Assembly: GCA_031549925.1 (NCBI GenBank)
Contig: JAVBPA010000077.1
Coordinates: 1 to 32,334 of the forward strand
Reading direction: 5' to 3'
DNA length: 32,334 nt
From: JAVBPA01 sp031549925
GTDB taxonomy: Bacteria > Bacillota > Clostridia > Oscillospirales > CAG-272
Shown: positions 25,015 through 32,334 of the stretch, one piece after another
Numbering within the stretch: the stretch's first letter is position 1
Layout of the letters: each line of letters starts with the position of its first letter
Notes under the pieces: generated by a model
What the model was told of the DNA's origin: nothing
Seen by the model: the letters and a program-made list of their open reading frames with translations, nothing else
Database searches by the model: none
Program-made: the position numbers and the translations under genes

Positions 25015-25043
25015 AGTATATCATATAATGAAAAATATTTCAA
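25015..25043 (-). promoter_or_regulatory. SigA promoter for the CD3324-like gene and its leader
   Basis: On the minus strand TTGAAA (25043-25038) and TATACT (25020-25015) are 17 bases apart. Transcription would begin near 25008. Confidence 0.65.
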
Positions 25044-25143
25044 TATACAATTTGGTTATACCTATTCTTTCCATAAAAAAATTTGTTATGTATTAATAAA
25101 ATATATAAAAGCTTAACTTAAATAATATTGCGGCAGGGTAAAA

Positions 25144-26862
25144 TCATTGAAACGTAATTTCCTGACTTTTTTGAAATATCAAATATGTTTTAAATAAATC
25201 TCCGTCGATTTCCACACTAAGCTCTCCGTTTTGCAATTCAAGAAGACTGCGGGCTATTGACAATCCGAGTCCGCTTCCGGCGTTTTCATTGCCGCGTGAA
25301 CGGTCTCCTCTGACAAAACGTTCCATCAATTCATCGGGAGATATATCAAGAGGTTCGCGGGAGATGTTTTTCATTACTATTTGAATTTCGTTTTCGTTTT
25401 CCAAAAGTGTTAAATAAACTCTGGTATTGGTCTGAGCGTATTTATAGGCGTTTCCCATTAAATTATCAAAAATACGCCACATCAATCTGCCGTCAACATT
25501 GCAGATAACCGGAGTAAGCGGAACATTGACTACTAATTTTATAGAAGCTTTTTCCATTTTTTCGCTGTATTCAGCTGCGCATTGGGAAACAAGTTCACAT
25601 AAGTCTGTCGGAATTATTTCCGCTTTTATTGTTCCCGAAGCGGCTTTTGATACTTCGATTACGTCATCTGTAAGTTTTTTCAGACGCGCGGACTGACGTT
25701 TTAATATATTTATATATTCTCCCGCGGTTTCGGATATATTTTCTTCGCGGCTGAGCAAATCCACATAGTTTATAATAGAAGTAAGCGGAGTTTTTATATC
25801 GTGCGAAACATTGGTTATAAGCTCTGTTTTAAATTGCTCGCTCTTTATACGCTGTTCGACGGCTGCCGACATACCGAGTCTTATATTGCTTAATGTTTCG
25901 GCATATTTTTTAAATTCCCAAAAGAGATGATTGGTTGATAAATTATAGTTAATATCACCGGACGCTATTTTTTCACCTGCTTTTTTTAAGATTTGCAATT
26001 CATAAGCTATAGCTGCTACGATCAACAAGCCTCCGATAGTCAATAAAAAAATTATAAATACAGGAAATTCGTTGCGGTAATTAGATATTGAACTAAAAGA
26101 AATTATATAAATTATAACGAAAACGCAGTAACCGAGAACCGAACGCCAAATCAGGGGAAGTTCACGGAAAAGTTTCAAACAAAATTTTAAAAAATTTTTT
26201 GAAATGGAATATATAAATTTGATAATTTTCAAAATTATATTTAATAAAAACAATATTATTTTATATGTTAAAGCCCCTTTTATTAAATTGCCGCATTTTA
26301 TCCGGATGGAAAACGAATTTAACAGCCATAAAAAATCCGCATACAAAACAATATAAATAATACCTATAAAAACCATTATGAAAAAAGGATCCATACGATA
26401 AAGGTTTGCAATAAAAGGTATAACTGAACACGCCGTCAGAAATATAAAAAATAAAAACAGATCAAAAGGTATACGGTCAAAAAATTTTGGTATTATCAAT
26501 TCGGTATTCGGGCGTTTGCCGGCAATACGGATTGAATAAACGAAAAGAATAATAAAAGTTATAAGCAGAGCGAAAGTTATAAAAATCAAAACGGTTGTAT
26601 TGGTAATTGCGAAGTTAAACAAATTATACATTAATCTGAATATTGATTTATTTATCTGTCTGTCTTGATTATTTATTGAAGAAATGAAGCTTGTTTTCAT
26701 GTTTTCAAGTTCAGTATTGCTTGAATTATCATAAGCCGTAAAATAAAATGCGGACGATAATAAAACAATCCCGGTTACCAATGCTGCCGTTATGACTATA
26801 CATAAAATAAAAGCGGTTATTTTAACAGGCAGCGAGGTAAAAAAATTGTGTTTCTTTGACAT
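25144..26862 (-). CDS. Sensor histidine kinase, multi-pass membrane type
   Basis: The 572-residue protein has about six membrane helices (near 13-36, 87-112, 134-154, 160-182, 240-258 and 267-288) with a small extracellular loop of roughly 50 residues between the first two, then a dimerisation domain with the phosphorylated His354 in 'NVSHDIKTPL', an N-box 'DNLMGNAYKYA' and G-box 'GSGLGLSIARSLLE'. It autophosphorylates and passes phosphate to the adjacent regulator. Having few exposed residues, it probably senses something at or in the membrane. ATG 26862 is preferred: GGAG lies 8 bases upstream, while an in-frame TTG at 26880 has no site. It starts 29 bases after the regulator's stop, so the two form an operon. 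Confidence 0.93.
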   Translation of the reverse strand: MSKKHNFFTSLPVKITAFILCIVITAALVTGIVLLSSAFYFTAYDNSSNTELENMKTSFISSINNQDRQINKSIFRLMYNLFNFAITNTTVLIFITFALLITFIILFVYSIRIAGKRPNTELIIPKFFDRIPFDLFLFFIFLTACSVIPFIANLYRMDPFFIMVFIGIIYIVLYADFLWLLNSFSIRIKCGNLIKGALTYKIILFLLNIILKIIKFIYSISKNFLKFCLKLFRELPLIWRSVLGYCVFVIIYIISFSSISNYRNEFPVFIIFLLTIGGLLIVAAIAYELQILKKAGEKIASGDINYNLSTNHLFWEFKKYAETLSNIRLGMSAAVEQRIKSEQFKTELITNVSHDIKTPLTSIINYVDLLSREENISETAGEYINILKRQSARLKKLTDDVIEVSKAASGTIKAEIIPTDLCELVSQCAAEYSEKMEKASIKLVVNVPLTPVICNVDGRLMWRIFDNLMGNAYKYAQTNTRVYLTLLENENEIQIVMKNISREPLDISPDELMERFVRGDRSRGNENAGSGLGLSIARSLLELQNGELSVEIDGDLFKTYLIFQKSQEITFQ

Positions 26863-26891
26863 TATATCACTCCGATTCAAATATTAATTTA

Positions 26892-27593
26892 TTATTTTTC
26901 CGAAAGCTTGTATCCGTGACCCCATACTACTTTAATGTATCTCGGTTCCGCCGGATTTATTTCGATTTTTTCACGTAAATGTCTTATATGTACCGCAACT
27001 GTTCCTTGACCCCCGTAAGCGGTATTATTCCATACCTTATTATAGAGTTCATCGGAGGAAAATACTTTTCCGGGATTTTTCATTAAAAATTTAAGCAGCT
27101 CATATTCAATAGGTGTTAGTATAACAGCTTCTCCGTCACAGGTTACTTCTTTGGTTTCATCGTCCAATTCAAGCGAACCGATTTTTATTTTTGTTATCTG
27201 AGGAGGTATAATTCCGTATTGTCCCCCCAGTTTTGTGTATCTTCTAAGCTGGCTTTTAACTCTTGCCAGCAATTCAACGGGATTAAAGGGCTTTGTCACA
27301 TAATCGTCAGCACCGATATTCAAACCGAGGATTTTATCTGTATCTTCGCTTTTTGCGGTAAGCAGAATTACGGGTATATTGCTTGATTGACGCAGCTTTA
27401 CCGTGGCTGCGATTCCGTCCAGGCGCGGCATCATAATATCCATTAAAATCAAATGAATATCATTGTTATCAAGTATTTTTAGAGCTTCTTCACCGTTTGA
27501 AGCGCAGAGAACAGAATAACCGTCCGATGTAAGATAAATTTTTAATGCTGAGATGATATCCGGTTCATCGTCGCAAATTAAGATATTGTACAT
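26892..27593 (-). CDS. OmpR/PhoB-family response regulator
   Basis: A 233-residue regulator with a receiver domain (acidic pair 'CDDEPD' at 7-12, phosphorylated Asp52 in 'LILMDIMMPRLDG', conserved Lys in 'YVTKPF') and a C-terminal winged helix ('LTPIEYELLKFLMKNPGKVFSS', 'VAVHIRHLREKIE', 'VWGHGYKL'). The ATG at 27593 begins exactly at the receiver domain and has AGGAG 11 bases upstream; an upstream start at 27644 would add 17 non-conserved residues. It is transcribed ahead of, and with, the histidine kinase. No obvious target gene such as an ABC transporter adjoins the pair. Confidence 0.95.
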   Translation of the reverse strand: MYNILICDDEPDIISALKIYLTSDGYSVLCASNGEEALKILDNNDIHLILMDIMMPRLDGIAATVKLRQSSNIPVILLTAKSEDTDKILGLNIGADDYVTKPFNPVELLARVKSQLRRYTKLGGQYGIIPPQITKIKIGSLELDDETKEVTCDGEAVILTPIEYELLKFLMKNPGKVFSSDELYNKVWNNTAYGGQGTVAVHIRHLREKIEINPAEPRYIKVVWGHGYKLSEK

Positions 27594-27743
27594 TAAATTT
27601 ACCGCTCCTGATATATAGTTGGATCTATCCGAAAAATAAAACATGTTCTATACTAATATGATATCATATTTATTTTTAAAAACCAATATATATATTTATT
27701 AAGATTTATTTAAATTGAATAATATTATCTGTAAAGATAAATT

Positions 27744-27781
27744 AAAAAAACATCCGCTGAATTTTTATATCCGGCAGATGT
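27744..27781 (-). terminator. Intrinsic terminator of the DUF6514-like gene
   Basis: On the minus strand ACATCTGC (27781-27774) pairs with GCGGATGT (27757-27750), with a 16-base loop, followed by T7 (27750-27744). T-rich sequence also follows on the plus strand. Confidence 0.8.
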
Positions 27782-27801
27782 TTTGTTTTTTATATAAAAT
27801 T

Positions 27802-28197
27802 TTATATGTTTCCTAAAAAGTCATACAATACTTCTTCGGCATTGTAAGGGAAAACCGTTCCGGCTGCAAGAAGTTCGCAGATATGTACAGCGGTTGATTC
27901 ATCACGCGTTATATCGCAAATGAATTTATTTTCGGCTATGATATTATTCTCGTATAAAATTATTAATACAGAATATATGTTTTTATATAAATCGCTTTGA
28001 TTTATATCCTGCGTTTTGATCACTTTATATTCAATATAAAAATTTTCGCAGGAATCGTTTTTATAATTATTACGATTACTAATAGTTAAAAAAGTATCAT
28101 TTTTAAGACTTGCCAAAGCTTCGCTTGACGGTTCTTTCTTTAAATTTATATTTTTTAAATAACCGCAAACAATAACTTCTTCCATGCCGTTGTTCAT
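27802..28197 (-). CDS. DUF6514-like protein
   Basis: The 131-residue protein is small and soluble. It ends with 'ICDITRDESTAVHICELL', a spacer, and 'YNAEEVLYDFLGNI', the pattern I associate with the DUF6514 family of Clostridia (a 'dIS-d' strand, a helix and 'dvieDFL'). No function is known. AAAGGGA lies 9-10 bases before the ATG at 28197; an internal ATG at 28185 is an alternative. It stands alone, with a terminator after it and a candidate promoter before it. Confidence 0.75.
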   Translation of the reverse strand: MNNGMEEVIVCGYLKNINLKKEPSSEALASLKNDTFLTISNRNNYKNDSCENFYIEYKVIKTQDINQSDLYKNIYSVLIILYENNIIAENKFICDITRDESTAVHICELLAAGTVFPYNAEEVLYDFLGNI

Positions 28198-28586
28198 TGA
28201 TTTTAATCCCTTTCACGAATTTTTATTAAATGATGTTTACTAATACAGTAAAAATATACCATAATTTCTATAACTATTATACAAACTATTAACAGTTATG
28301 TAAAGAAATATACGTTTACAGTATTCGACAAAAATTTCATAAATTTATCCGGTTGATTTAAAGGATTATCAATAATATACGTTTTTTTATATATAAAGAT
28401 ATTGTTTTTATACCCATAATACAGTATATAGTACATAAAATATATCAAATATATTAAATATTAACTATAAATATTCATGCAGTGCAATAATATGTATTAT
28501 ATTACATAAATTTATCAGTGAATCCAGTATAATTATAATGTATAATTAACATGTACACTTTACACAAAAGGAGAGCATATAATTCT
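28198..28586. other. AT-rich intergenic region between divergent small genes
   Basis: No gene of convincing quality is seen. On the minus strand TTACAT (28303-28298) and TATAAT (28281-28276), 16 bases apart, may drive the DUF6514-like gene. TTTACT/AGTAAA (28236-28252 region) is a small inverted repeat. TATAAT-like boxes near 28529-28546 may serve the plus-strand gene, whose AAAGGAG site is at 28567-28573. The remainder is AT-rich sequence without recognisable features. Confidence 0.5.
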
Positions 28587-28838
28587 ATGAATATTTTTAG
28601 AGCCATAAAAAAAATAAAATTCAAACCTTCTTCAAAATCTCTTTCATATTTACATACATGTTTCGCCTCGACTGCTTTTGTTTTGTTTTATTATTTTATC
28701 CGGGTGCAATCCTTTTCACCGGAAAAAATATTTTATATATATGCGGAATACAAAAGTGTTATAGAGCATGTACTTATGGCATTTGTAATTTCATTTCTCG
28801 GAGCTGCGGCTTATGAATATATAGTGAAAACCGATTAA
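28587..28838 (+). CDS. Small two-helix membrane protein, unknown function
   Basis: An 83-residue product with a basic N-terminus ('MNIFRAIKKIKFKPSSK') and two hydrophobic segments ('CFASTAFVLFYYFIRV' and 'VLMAFVISFLGAAAYEYIV'). I do not recognise a family. The ATG at 28587 is preferred: AAAGGAG lies 13 bases upstream, a long but usable distance, while the ATG at 28551 has no site. It is a single gene ended by a strong terminator. It could be a small membrane regulator or transporter accessory; no more can be said. Confidence 0.6.
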   Translation: MNIFRAIKKIKFKPSSKSLSYLHTCFASTAFVLFYYFIRVQSFSPEKIFYIYAEYKSVIEHVLMAFVISFLGAAAYEYIVKTD

Positions 28839-28897
28839 AAGAATATATTCGACAATAATCTATAAAACAAGAATAAAAATATTTGTCCTTTAATTTT

Positions 28898-28947
28898 GCA
28901 TTAAGATAATGCTTGCATTAAGATAATGCTTGCATTAAGATAATTGC
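28898..28947 (+). repeat. Three tandem 17-bp mini-hairpin units
   Basis: The 17-bp unit GCATTAAGATAATGCTT is present twice exactly (28898-28914, 28915-28931) and a third time in shortened form (28932-28947). Each unit is itself a hairpin, GCATTA/TAATGC with an AGA loop. Confidence 0.9.
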
Positions 28948-28953
28948 GGTAAA

Positions 28954-29000
28954 AAAAATCATATCTTAAACCCGAAAATTTAAGATATGATTTTTAATTT
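28954..29000. terminator. Long bidirectional intrinsic terminator
   Basis: A perfect 17-bp stem (28954-28970 with 28979-28995; core ATCATATCTTAAA) encloses the loop CCCGAAAA and is flanked by A-runs on the left and T-rich sequence on the right. It lies between the convergent small membrane gene and the solute-binding gene and should serve both. Confidence 0.92.
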
Positions 29001-29010
29001 TTATTATTTA

Positions 29011-30489
29011 TTATGTGTTTTCTTCAAATTTAGAAACAAGCTTATCAATTGCCGATTGTATACTCTTTGTTTTTGATTCCATAGCGGAAGCGAGACCGGT
29101 ATTATTTTTTGAAACGAGAGATTGAACTATACCGCTTATTCCGCCGAACCCGTATGCGAGTCCGAGGTCGTAAACGCGTTCTTTAATTATAATATCAAGC
29201 ATTCCGATACTTTCCTCATCGCGCAGATATTTTCCGTTTAAAGCAATATCATAATAAGCGGGTTTTAAAAGCTGTCTGGATTTTGCCGCCATAGATTCAA
29301 GAATTATTCCGCAGCGTTCAGTTTCGGTTAATGTTTTGGGAACAGCCACATATGAACCGACGGTCCATACAACGTTTGAATATGATTCCTGATCCGAACT
29401 GTATTTCGGAACAGGCACGATTCCCATGGGGGTTTCAAGGTCACGAAGACGGATAACTATTTGAAGATTTGTAATCCAGAAAAGTCCGCGGCTTTCTTCA
29501 AACATTGTTGTCGTCCAGAGATGATATCCGAGAGCGGAAGCTTTTGTGTGATAGTTCAAAGAAAACTGTTCGTCCATCAGGATATCTATCATATCTTCAA
29601 GAACAGAAACAGAACGTTCTGATGTACCGAGTGAAATAACGGGAATATCCTCATTGTTTTTAACGATAAGTCTTTCGCCGCTTCCGATATACATAGCGTT
29701 ATAGTTTTCGTCCTGTGTCAAGTTCGGATAAATATCGTCCGGGTCATATTTTCCGTTTCCGTTTACATCGGAAGATACAGTTTTGTATCTGTTATAAAAG
29801 TTTTCATATGTCCATTCATTTTTTTCGACAAGTTCATAAGGGCTGTCTACATTATAATCCACAACCATATCCTTATTGAACATTGTACACCATGTAGCGT
29901 CGTTGTTAAGGGTGCTTATATCGCTTCCGACAAAGAAAAGCTTATTTGCGATTGTTAAGTCTTTAACCGACCGCTGATCCCACCATGCGCGGCTGAAATC
30001 AACATGATCAAGCTCAAATAAATTGTAAAAATTTCCGCCTGAAGCAAGAGTTCCGCAATCACCGAAAGCCGGCATAACTACATCATATGCTCCGTCGGCA
30101 GCGGTTACGCTTTTGGTTATATCGGTTGATACGCTTTTGCTTGGAAATTCAACAATACTAACGTTGTAGGTTTCTTCAATCGCACTGTTACGGGTAAATA
30201 TTGCGTCGTTGACAGCATCGCCGTTCTGCGATTCCGTCCAAATAGAAGTTTCTCCCCATTCACCGTATAATTCTACGGCTTTTGTGAGAATAGTAAAAGT
30301 CCCGCCCTCAAAATTCATCGGAGGAAGACCCGGGTCATAGCTTTCTGAAGTATCGGTAGGATCTTCAATTGCTGCTAGTGTTGTCTCATTTATGCCGGTT
30401 TCATCCTTTTTTTCCGCGCATGAAACTACTATAGGAATTAATACCAGCAAAGCGAGAAGCAACGAAGTTGTACGCAAAAAAATTTTCAT
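29011..30489 (-). CDS. Extracellular solute-binding lipoprotein, orphan
   Basis: A 492-residue lipoprotein: basic start 'MKIFLR', hydrophobic core, lipobox 'VVSC' with Cys24, then an acidic linker and the solute-binding fold. It is paralogous to the truncated protein at the left edge, including the calcium-loop-like 'DVNGNGKYDPDD' (D-x-N-x-N-G-x-x-D-x-x-D) and 'MYIGSG'. The ligand is probably an oligosaccharide. AAGGA is about 10 bases before ATG 30489; a longer TTG start would push extra residues in front of the signal peptide and is rejected. No ABC permease or ATPase genes adjoin it, and it has its own promoter and terminator, so its partner transporter must be elsewhere. Confidence 0.92.
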   Translation of the reverse strand: MKIFLRTTSLLLALLVLIPIVVSCAEKKDETGINETTLAAIEDPTDTSESYDPGLPPMNFEGGTFTILTKAVELYGEWGETSIWTESQNGDAVNDAIFTRNSAIEETYNVSIVEFPSKSVSTDITKSVTAADGAYDVVMPAFGDCGTLASGGNFYNLFELDHVDFSRAWWDQRSVKDLTIANKLFFVGSDISTLNNDATWCTMFNKDMVVDYNVDSPYELVEKNEWTYENFYNRYKTVSSDVNGNGKYDPDDIYPNLTQDENYNAMYIGSGERLIVKNNEDIPVISLGTSERSVSVLEDMIDILMDEQFSLNYHTKASALGYHLWTTTMFEESRGLFWITNLQIVIRLRDLETPMGIVPVPKYSSDQESYSNVVWTVGSYVAVPKTLTETERCGIILESMAAKSRQLLKPAYYDIALNGKYLRDEESIGMLDIIIKERVYDLGLAYGFGGISGIVQSLVSKNNTGLASAMESKTKSIQSAIDKLVSKFEENT

Positions 30490-30600
30490 TTCAGTCAGTT
30501 CCTTTTTATTAATAATAAACAATGATACTCCGCTATAAAACTTTTTAATATAATTTTATTCTTCATAATAAATTTTTATAACGAATATTACTAATTCATT

Positions 30601-30629
30601 ATAATATCATGTAAAAAAGTTATTGTCAA
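30601..30629 (-). promoter_or_regulatory. SigA promoter for the solute-binding lipoprotein
   Basis: On the minus strand TTGACA (30629-30624) and TATTAT (30606-30601) are 17 bases apart. The leader is about 105 bases. Confidence 0.8.
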
Positions 30630-30680
30630 CATTTATAAAATTTTTACATCCATATATTTATATTTTAAAAATATTAAAAG

Positions 30681-30752
30681 TTTTGCGGCTAGTCAACTTG
30701 TTGACTTTGCTTTTCTCAAAAGCGACCGTAACCTCGACCGCGTCTTCGTAAC
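30681..30752 (-). repeat. Short dispersed element, copy 2
   Basis: Read on the minus strand: GTTACG (30752-30747), then TACGGTCGCTTTT (30730-30718), a perfect hairpin GCTTTT-GAG-AAAAGC (30723-30709), a second hairpin AGTCAAC/GTTGACT (30706-30691), and CCGCAAAA (30688-30681). The order of parts matches 24348-24410. It lies 27 bases after the stop of the minus-strand TSUP gene. Confidence 0.5.
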
Positions 30753-30778
30753 ATTTGCTTTCGGTTTGAATCAAAGGA

Positions 30779-31180
30779 TCAGTTTATTTTATTTTTTATA
30801 TAATTTAATACATTTTTATAATTATTGCGGATTACTCCGATAAAAGAGAAAGCTCCGCAAAAAATGAGTAGTATTCCGAAAATTCTGCGTATTAATTCAG
30901 GCTGCGCTATATTTGTTATAAGACAGCCTGACATCGCTCCCAAAGAACCTAAAACGGCTATTAAAATCGTTTCTTTTATGTTTATATTACGTTTTTTTAA
31001 ATGAATTATAAGAGAAGCAAGAGCGGAAGCAATAAAAAATATCAAGTTTATACCCTGCGCTTCGTATTGAGCCATGTTTTCAAAAATAGTCAAATAAACT
31101 ATAAATAATCCGCCTCCGCCGACCCCTAAACCGGCAAGACAGGCTATTAAAAAAGCTGCCGATATACCAAGTATATTCAT
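30779..31180 (-). CDS. TauE/SafE (TSUP) half-transporter, second subunit
   Basis: The 133-residue membrane protein has about four helices and one TSUP signature near its start ('LGVGGGGLFIVYL'), where a full-length family member (such as the one at 7544-8311) has two such halves in one chain. Its ATG overlaps the TGA of the other half-gene by four bases (ATGA), with AGGATGG upstream. The pair most simply works as a heterodimer equal to one full transporter. The substrate is unknown. Confidence 0.88.
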   Translation of the reverse strand: MNILGISAAFLIACLAGLGVGGGGLFIVYLTIFENMAQYEAQGINLIFFIASALASLIIHLKKRNINIKETILIAVLGSLGAMSGCLITNIAQPELIRRIFGILLIFCGAFSFIGVIRNNYKNVLNYIKNKIN

Positions 31181-31566
31181 CGGAAAACCATCCTAAAACC
31201 GCCGTAGATCGTTATTGCCGAAAAAATAAGCTTTAGAACAGCAGTATTAATTTTATCGAGTAAAAACGCCCCTAAAATTCCTCCGATAATAGCTGGTATA
31301 ATGTAAATAAAAGAACTCTTTATTTCAAAATGACCGGATATGCTGTAAACTATTGCGGAAACTGCACTCATAGCCGTTACAATAGTAATGTTTTGTGCGA
31401 ATATATCTCTTGTATCCTTTTTTTTATTATCATCCGAATTCTTTTTTGCGAGATACGACATAATAAACAAAAGCAAAATACCTCCTCCGCTTCCAAGCAA
31501 TCCGTTTATTATTCCGGAGGCGAAAGATGAAGCGGATACGGAAATCGTATACATTGATTTTTTCAT
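31177..31566 (-). CDS. TauE/SafE (TSUP) half-transporter, first subunit
   Basis: The 129-residue membrane protein has about four helices and its own TSUP signature ('INGLLGSGGGILLLFIM') close to the N-terminus, followed by a charged cytoplasmic loop ('KKNSDDNKKKDTRD'). AGGA lies 8 bases before ATG 31566. It is translated first and coupled to the second half by the ATGA overlap. Both halves are intact, with separate starts and starting signals of their own, so this is a real two-gene arrangement and not an obvious frameshift of a single gene. Confidence 0.88.
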   Translation of the reverse strand: MKKSMYTISVSASSFASGIINGLLGSGGGILLLFIMSYLAKKNSDDNKKKDTRDIFAQNITIVTAMSAVSAIVYSISGHFEIKSSFIYIIPAIIGGILGAFLLDKINTAVLKLIFSAITIYGGFRMVFR

Positions 31567-31593
31567 TTTATATTCCTAATTTAAATATTTATG

Positions 31594-31622
31594 TTGTAAT
31601 TTTTATTGCAATCTGATATTAT
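31594..31622 (+). promoter_or_regulatory. uppP: Candidate SigA promoter for uppP
   Basis: TTGTAA (31594-31599) and TATTAT (31617-31622) are separated by 17 bases, about 47 bases before the uppP start codon. The region is very AT-rich, so other pairings are possible. Confidence 0.55.
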
Positions 31623-31668
31623 AATATATTATATTTTATTTTTAATAAATCCAAAACGGAGTTAACCG

Positions 31669-32334
31669 ATGTCTTTTATAACCGCTGTTTTCTATGGTAT
31701 AATCCAGGGATTAACCGAATTTTTACCTATTTCAAGCTCGGGGCATCTTTCTGTAATACGTCATATTTTCGGTCTTGAAAATTTAGAGACTTCATATTTT
31801 TCATTTGATATCCTTTTGCATATGGCGACGCTCGCGGCTGTTATTATTATATACTGGAAAGATGTGCTTCCGCTTATCCCGGCATTTTTTACGATGTGCG
31901 CAAAAGCCGCAAAAAAAATATTTACCCATAAGGGACGAAAAAAAAGGTTTGTTTTAACGGCAAGCGAAAAATTATGTCTTTTGGTAATTATAGCGACGCT
32001 TCCTTTGGTTGCTGCCGTATTTCTTAAGGATTATGTCGAAGCTCTTTCGGAATCCGCTAAAATAATCGGAGGTATTCTTATACTCAACGCGGCGGTTTTA
32101 TTTATTTCGGATATTCTTCCCCGAGGAAAAAAAGAAATTATAGAGGCTAAACCTAAAAACGCACTGATAGTCGGGCTTTGTCAGATGTGCGCTATTGTAC
32201 CGGGATTGTCCCGATCGGGGTCAACAATAACCGGAGGCTTAACTCAGGGTTTTACAAGGGAGTTTGCTGTTAAATTTTCGTTTATATTGTCGATTCCGGC
32301 GATAATCGGAGCTAATGTTTTTAACATTCCCGAT
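31669..32334 (+). CDS. uppP: Undecaprenyl-diphosphatase UppP (BacA), 3'-truncated by the window edge
   Basis: I translated 222 codons open to the last base; full enzymes are about 270 residues, so the C-terminus lies outside. It removes a phosphate from undecaprenyl diphosphate to recycle the lipid carrier for peptidoglycan synthesis, in the membrane, and its abundance gives bacitracin resistance. The signatures are 'QGLTEFLPISSSGHL' near residue 13 (Gln where many members have Glu, Glu at the second position kept) and 'PGLSRSGSTITGG' in the second half. GGAG at 31658-31661 sits 7 bases before the ATG. Confidence 0.95.
   Translation, partial: MSFITAVFYGIIQGLTEFLPISSSGHLSVIRHIFGLENLETSYFSFDILLHMATLAAVIIIYWKDVLPLIPAFFTMCAKAAKKIFTHKGRKKRFVLTASEKLCLLVIIATLPLVAAVFLKDYVEALSESAKIIGGILILNAAVLFISDILPRGKKEIIEAKPKNALIVGLCQMCAIVPGLSRSGSTITGGLTQGFTREFAVKFSFILSIPAIIGANVFNIPD

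Noticed and set aside
30779..31566. A single TSUP gene broken by a frameshift
   Set aside because: Each half has its own start codon and ribosome site, the junction is a clean ATGA overlap, and both ends look complete.

Overview
The window reads as chromosomal DNA of an AT-rich, Gram-positive, anaerobic Bacillota bacterium, most likely an uncultured gut-type member of the class Clostridia. The basis is indirect but consistent: two RNA devices typical of Bacillota (a T-box leader and a yybP-ykoY manganese riboswitch), strong SigA-type promoters with 17-base spacers, GGAGG ribosome sites, some TTG and GTG starts, SLH- and BIG2-type surface modules, a DUF362/ferredoxin protein, and small families common in Clostridia (CD3324-like, DUF6514-like). 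I saw no rRNA, tRNA, CRISPR array or transposase. No species assignment is possible from the sequence alone.

Layout, left half: the 3' part of a sugar-type solute-binding protein is followed by a family 4 glycosidase (1-2908). A tight set then follows: homocysteine S-methyltransferase-like protein, tRNA 2-thiouridylase MnmA (4-base overlap), and a DUF362 protein with two 4Fe-4S sites (3049-6384). On the minus strand are an unrecognised 358-residue protein and a TauE/SafE permease with their own promoter (6457-8384). A DNA-damage cassette follows: a Y-family polymerase (minus) faces a LexA/HdiR-like self-cleaving repressor and an SRAP protein (plus), with two strong back-to-back promoters between them (8531-11518). 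Then come a phosphoribosyltransferase, a divergent AraC regulator, an RNA-methyltransferase-like protein, and a large SLH/beta-propeller/BIG2 protein that lacks a signal peptide (11796-16650).

Layout, right half: a manganese riboswitch with a visible P1/terminator switch precedes a Ca/Mn-type P-type ATPase and a directly abutting SGNH-hydrolase lipoprotein (16744-20487). Aspartate kinase has its own strong promoter (20579-22158). A complete T-box leader precedes an acyl-CoA synthetase, an unexpected target (22211-24332). The minus strand then carries a small HTH protein with a long leader, a two-component system and a DUF6514-like protein (24499-28197). A small two-helix membrane protein, tandem mini-hairpins and a long bidirectional terminator lead to an orphan solute-binding lipoprotein paralogous to the one at the left edge. 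A TauE/SafE transporter split into two overlapping half-genes and the 5' part of undecaprenyl-diphosphatase uppP close the window.

How it fits together: many units are small and separately regulated, with metal-, tRNA- and DNA-damage-responsive switches that can be read in the DNA. The observations most worth following are the T-box in front of an acyl-CoA synthetase, the polymerase/repressor/SRAP cassette with its candidate operators and 8-bp repeat array, the manganese switch driving an ATPase plus lipoprotein esterase, the leaderless surface-type protein, and a short repeat found in sense orientation just after two different genes.
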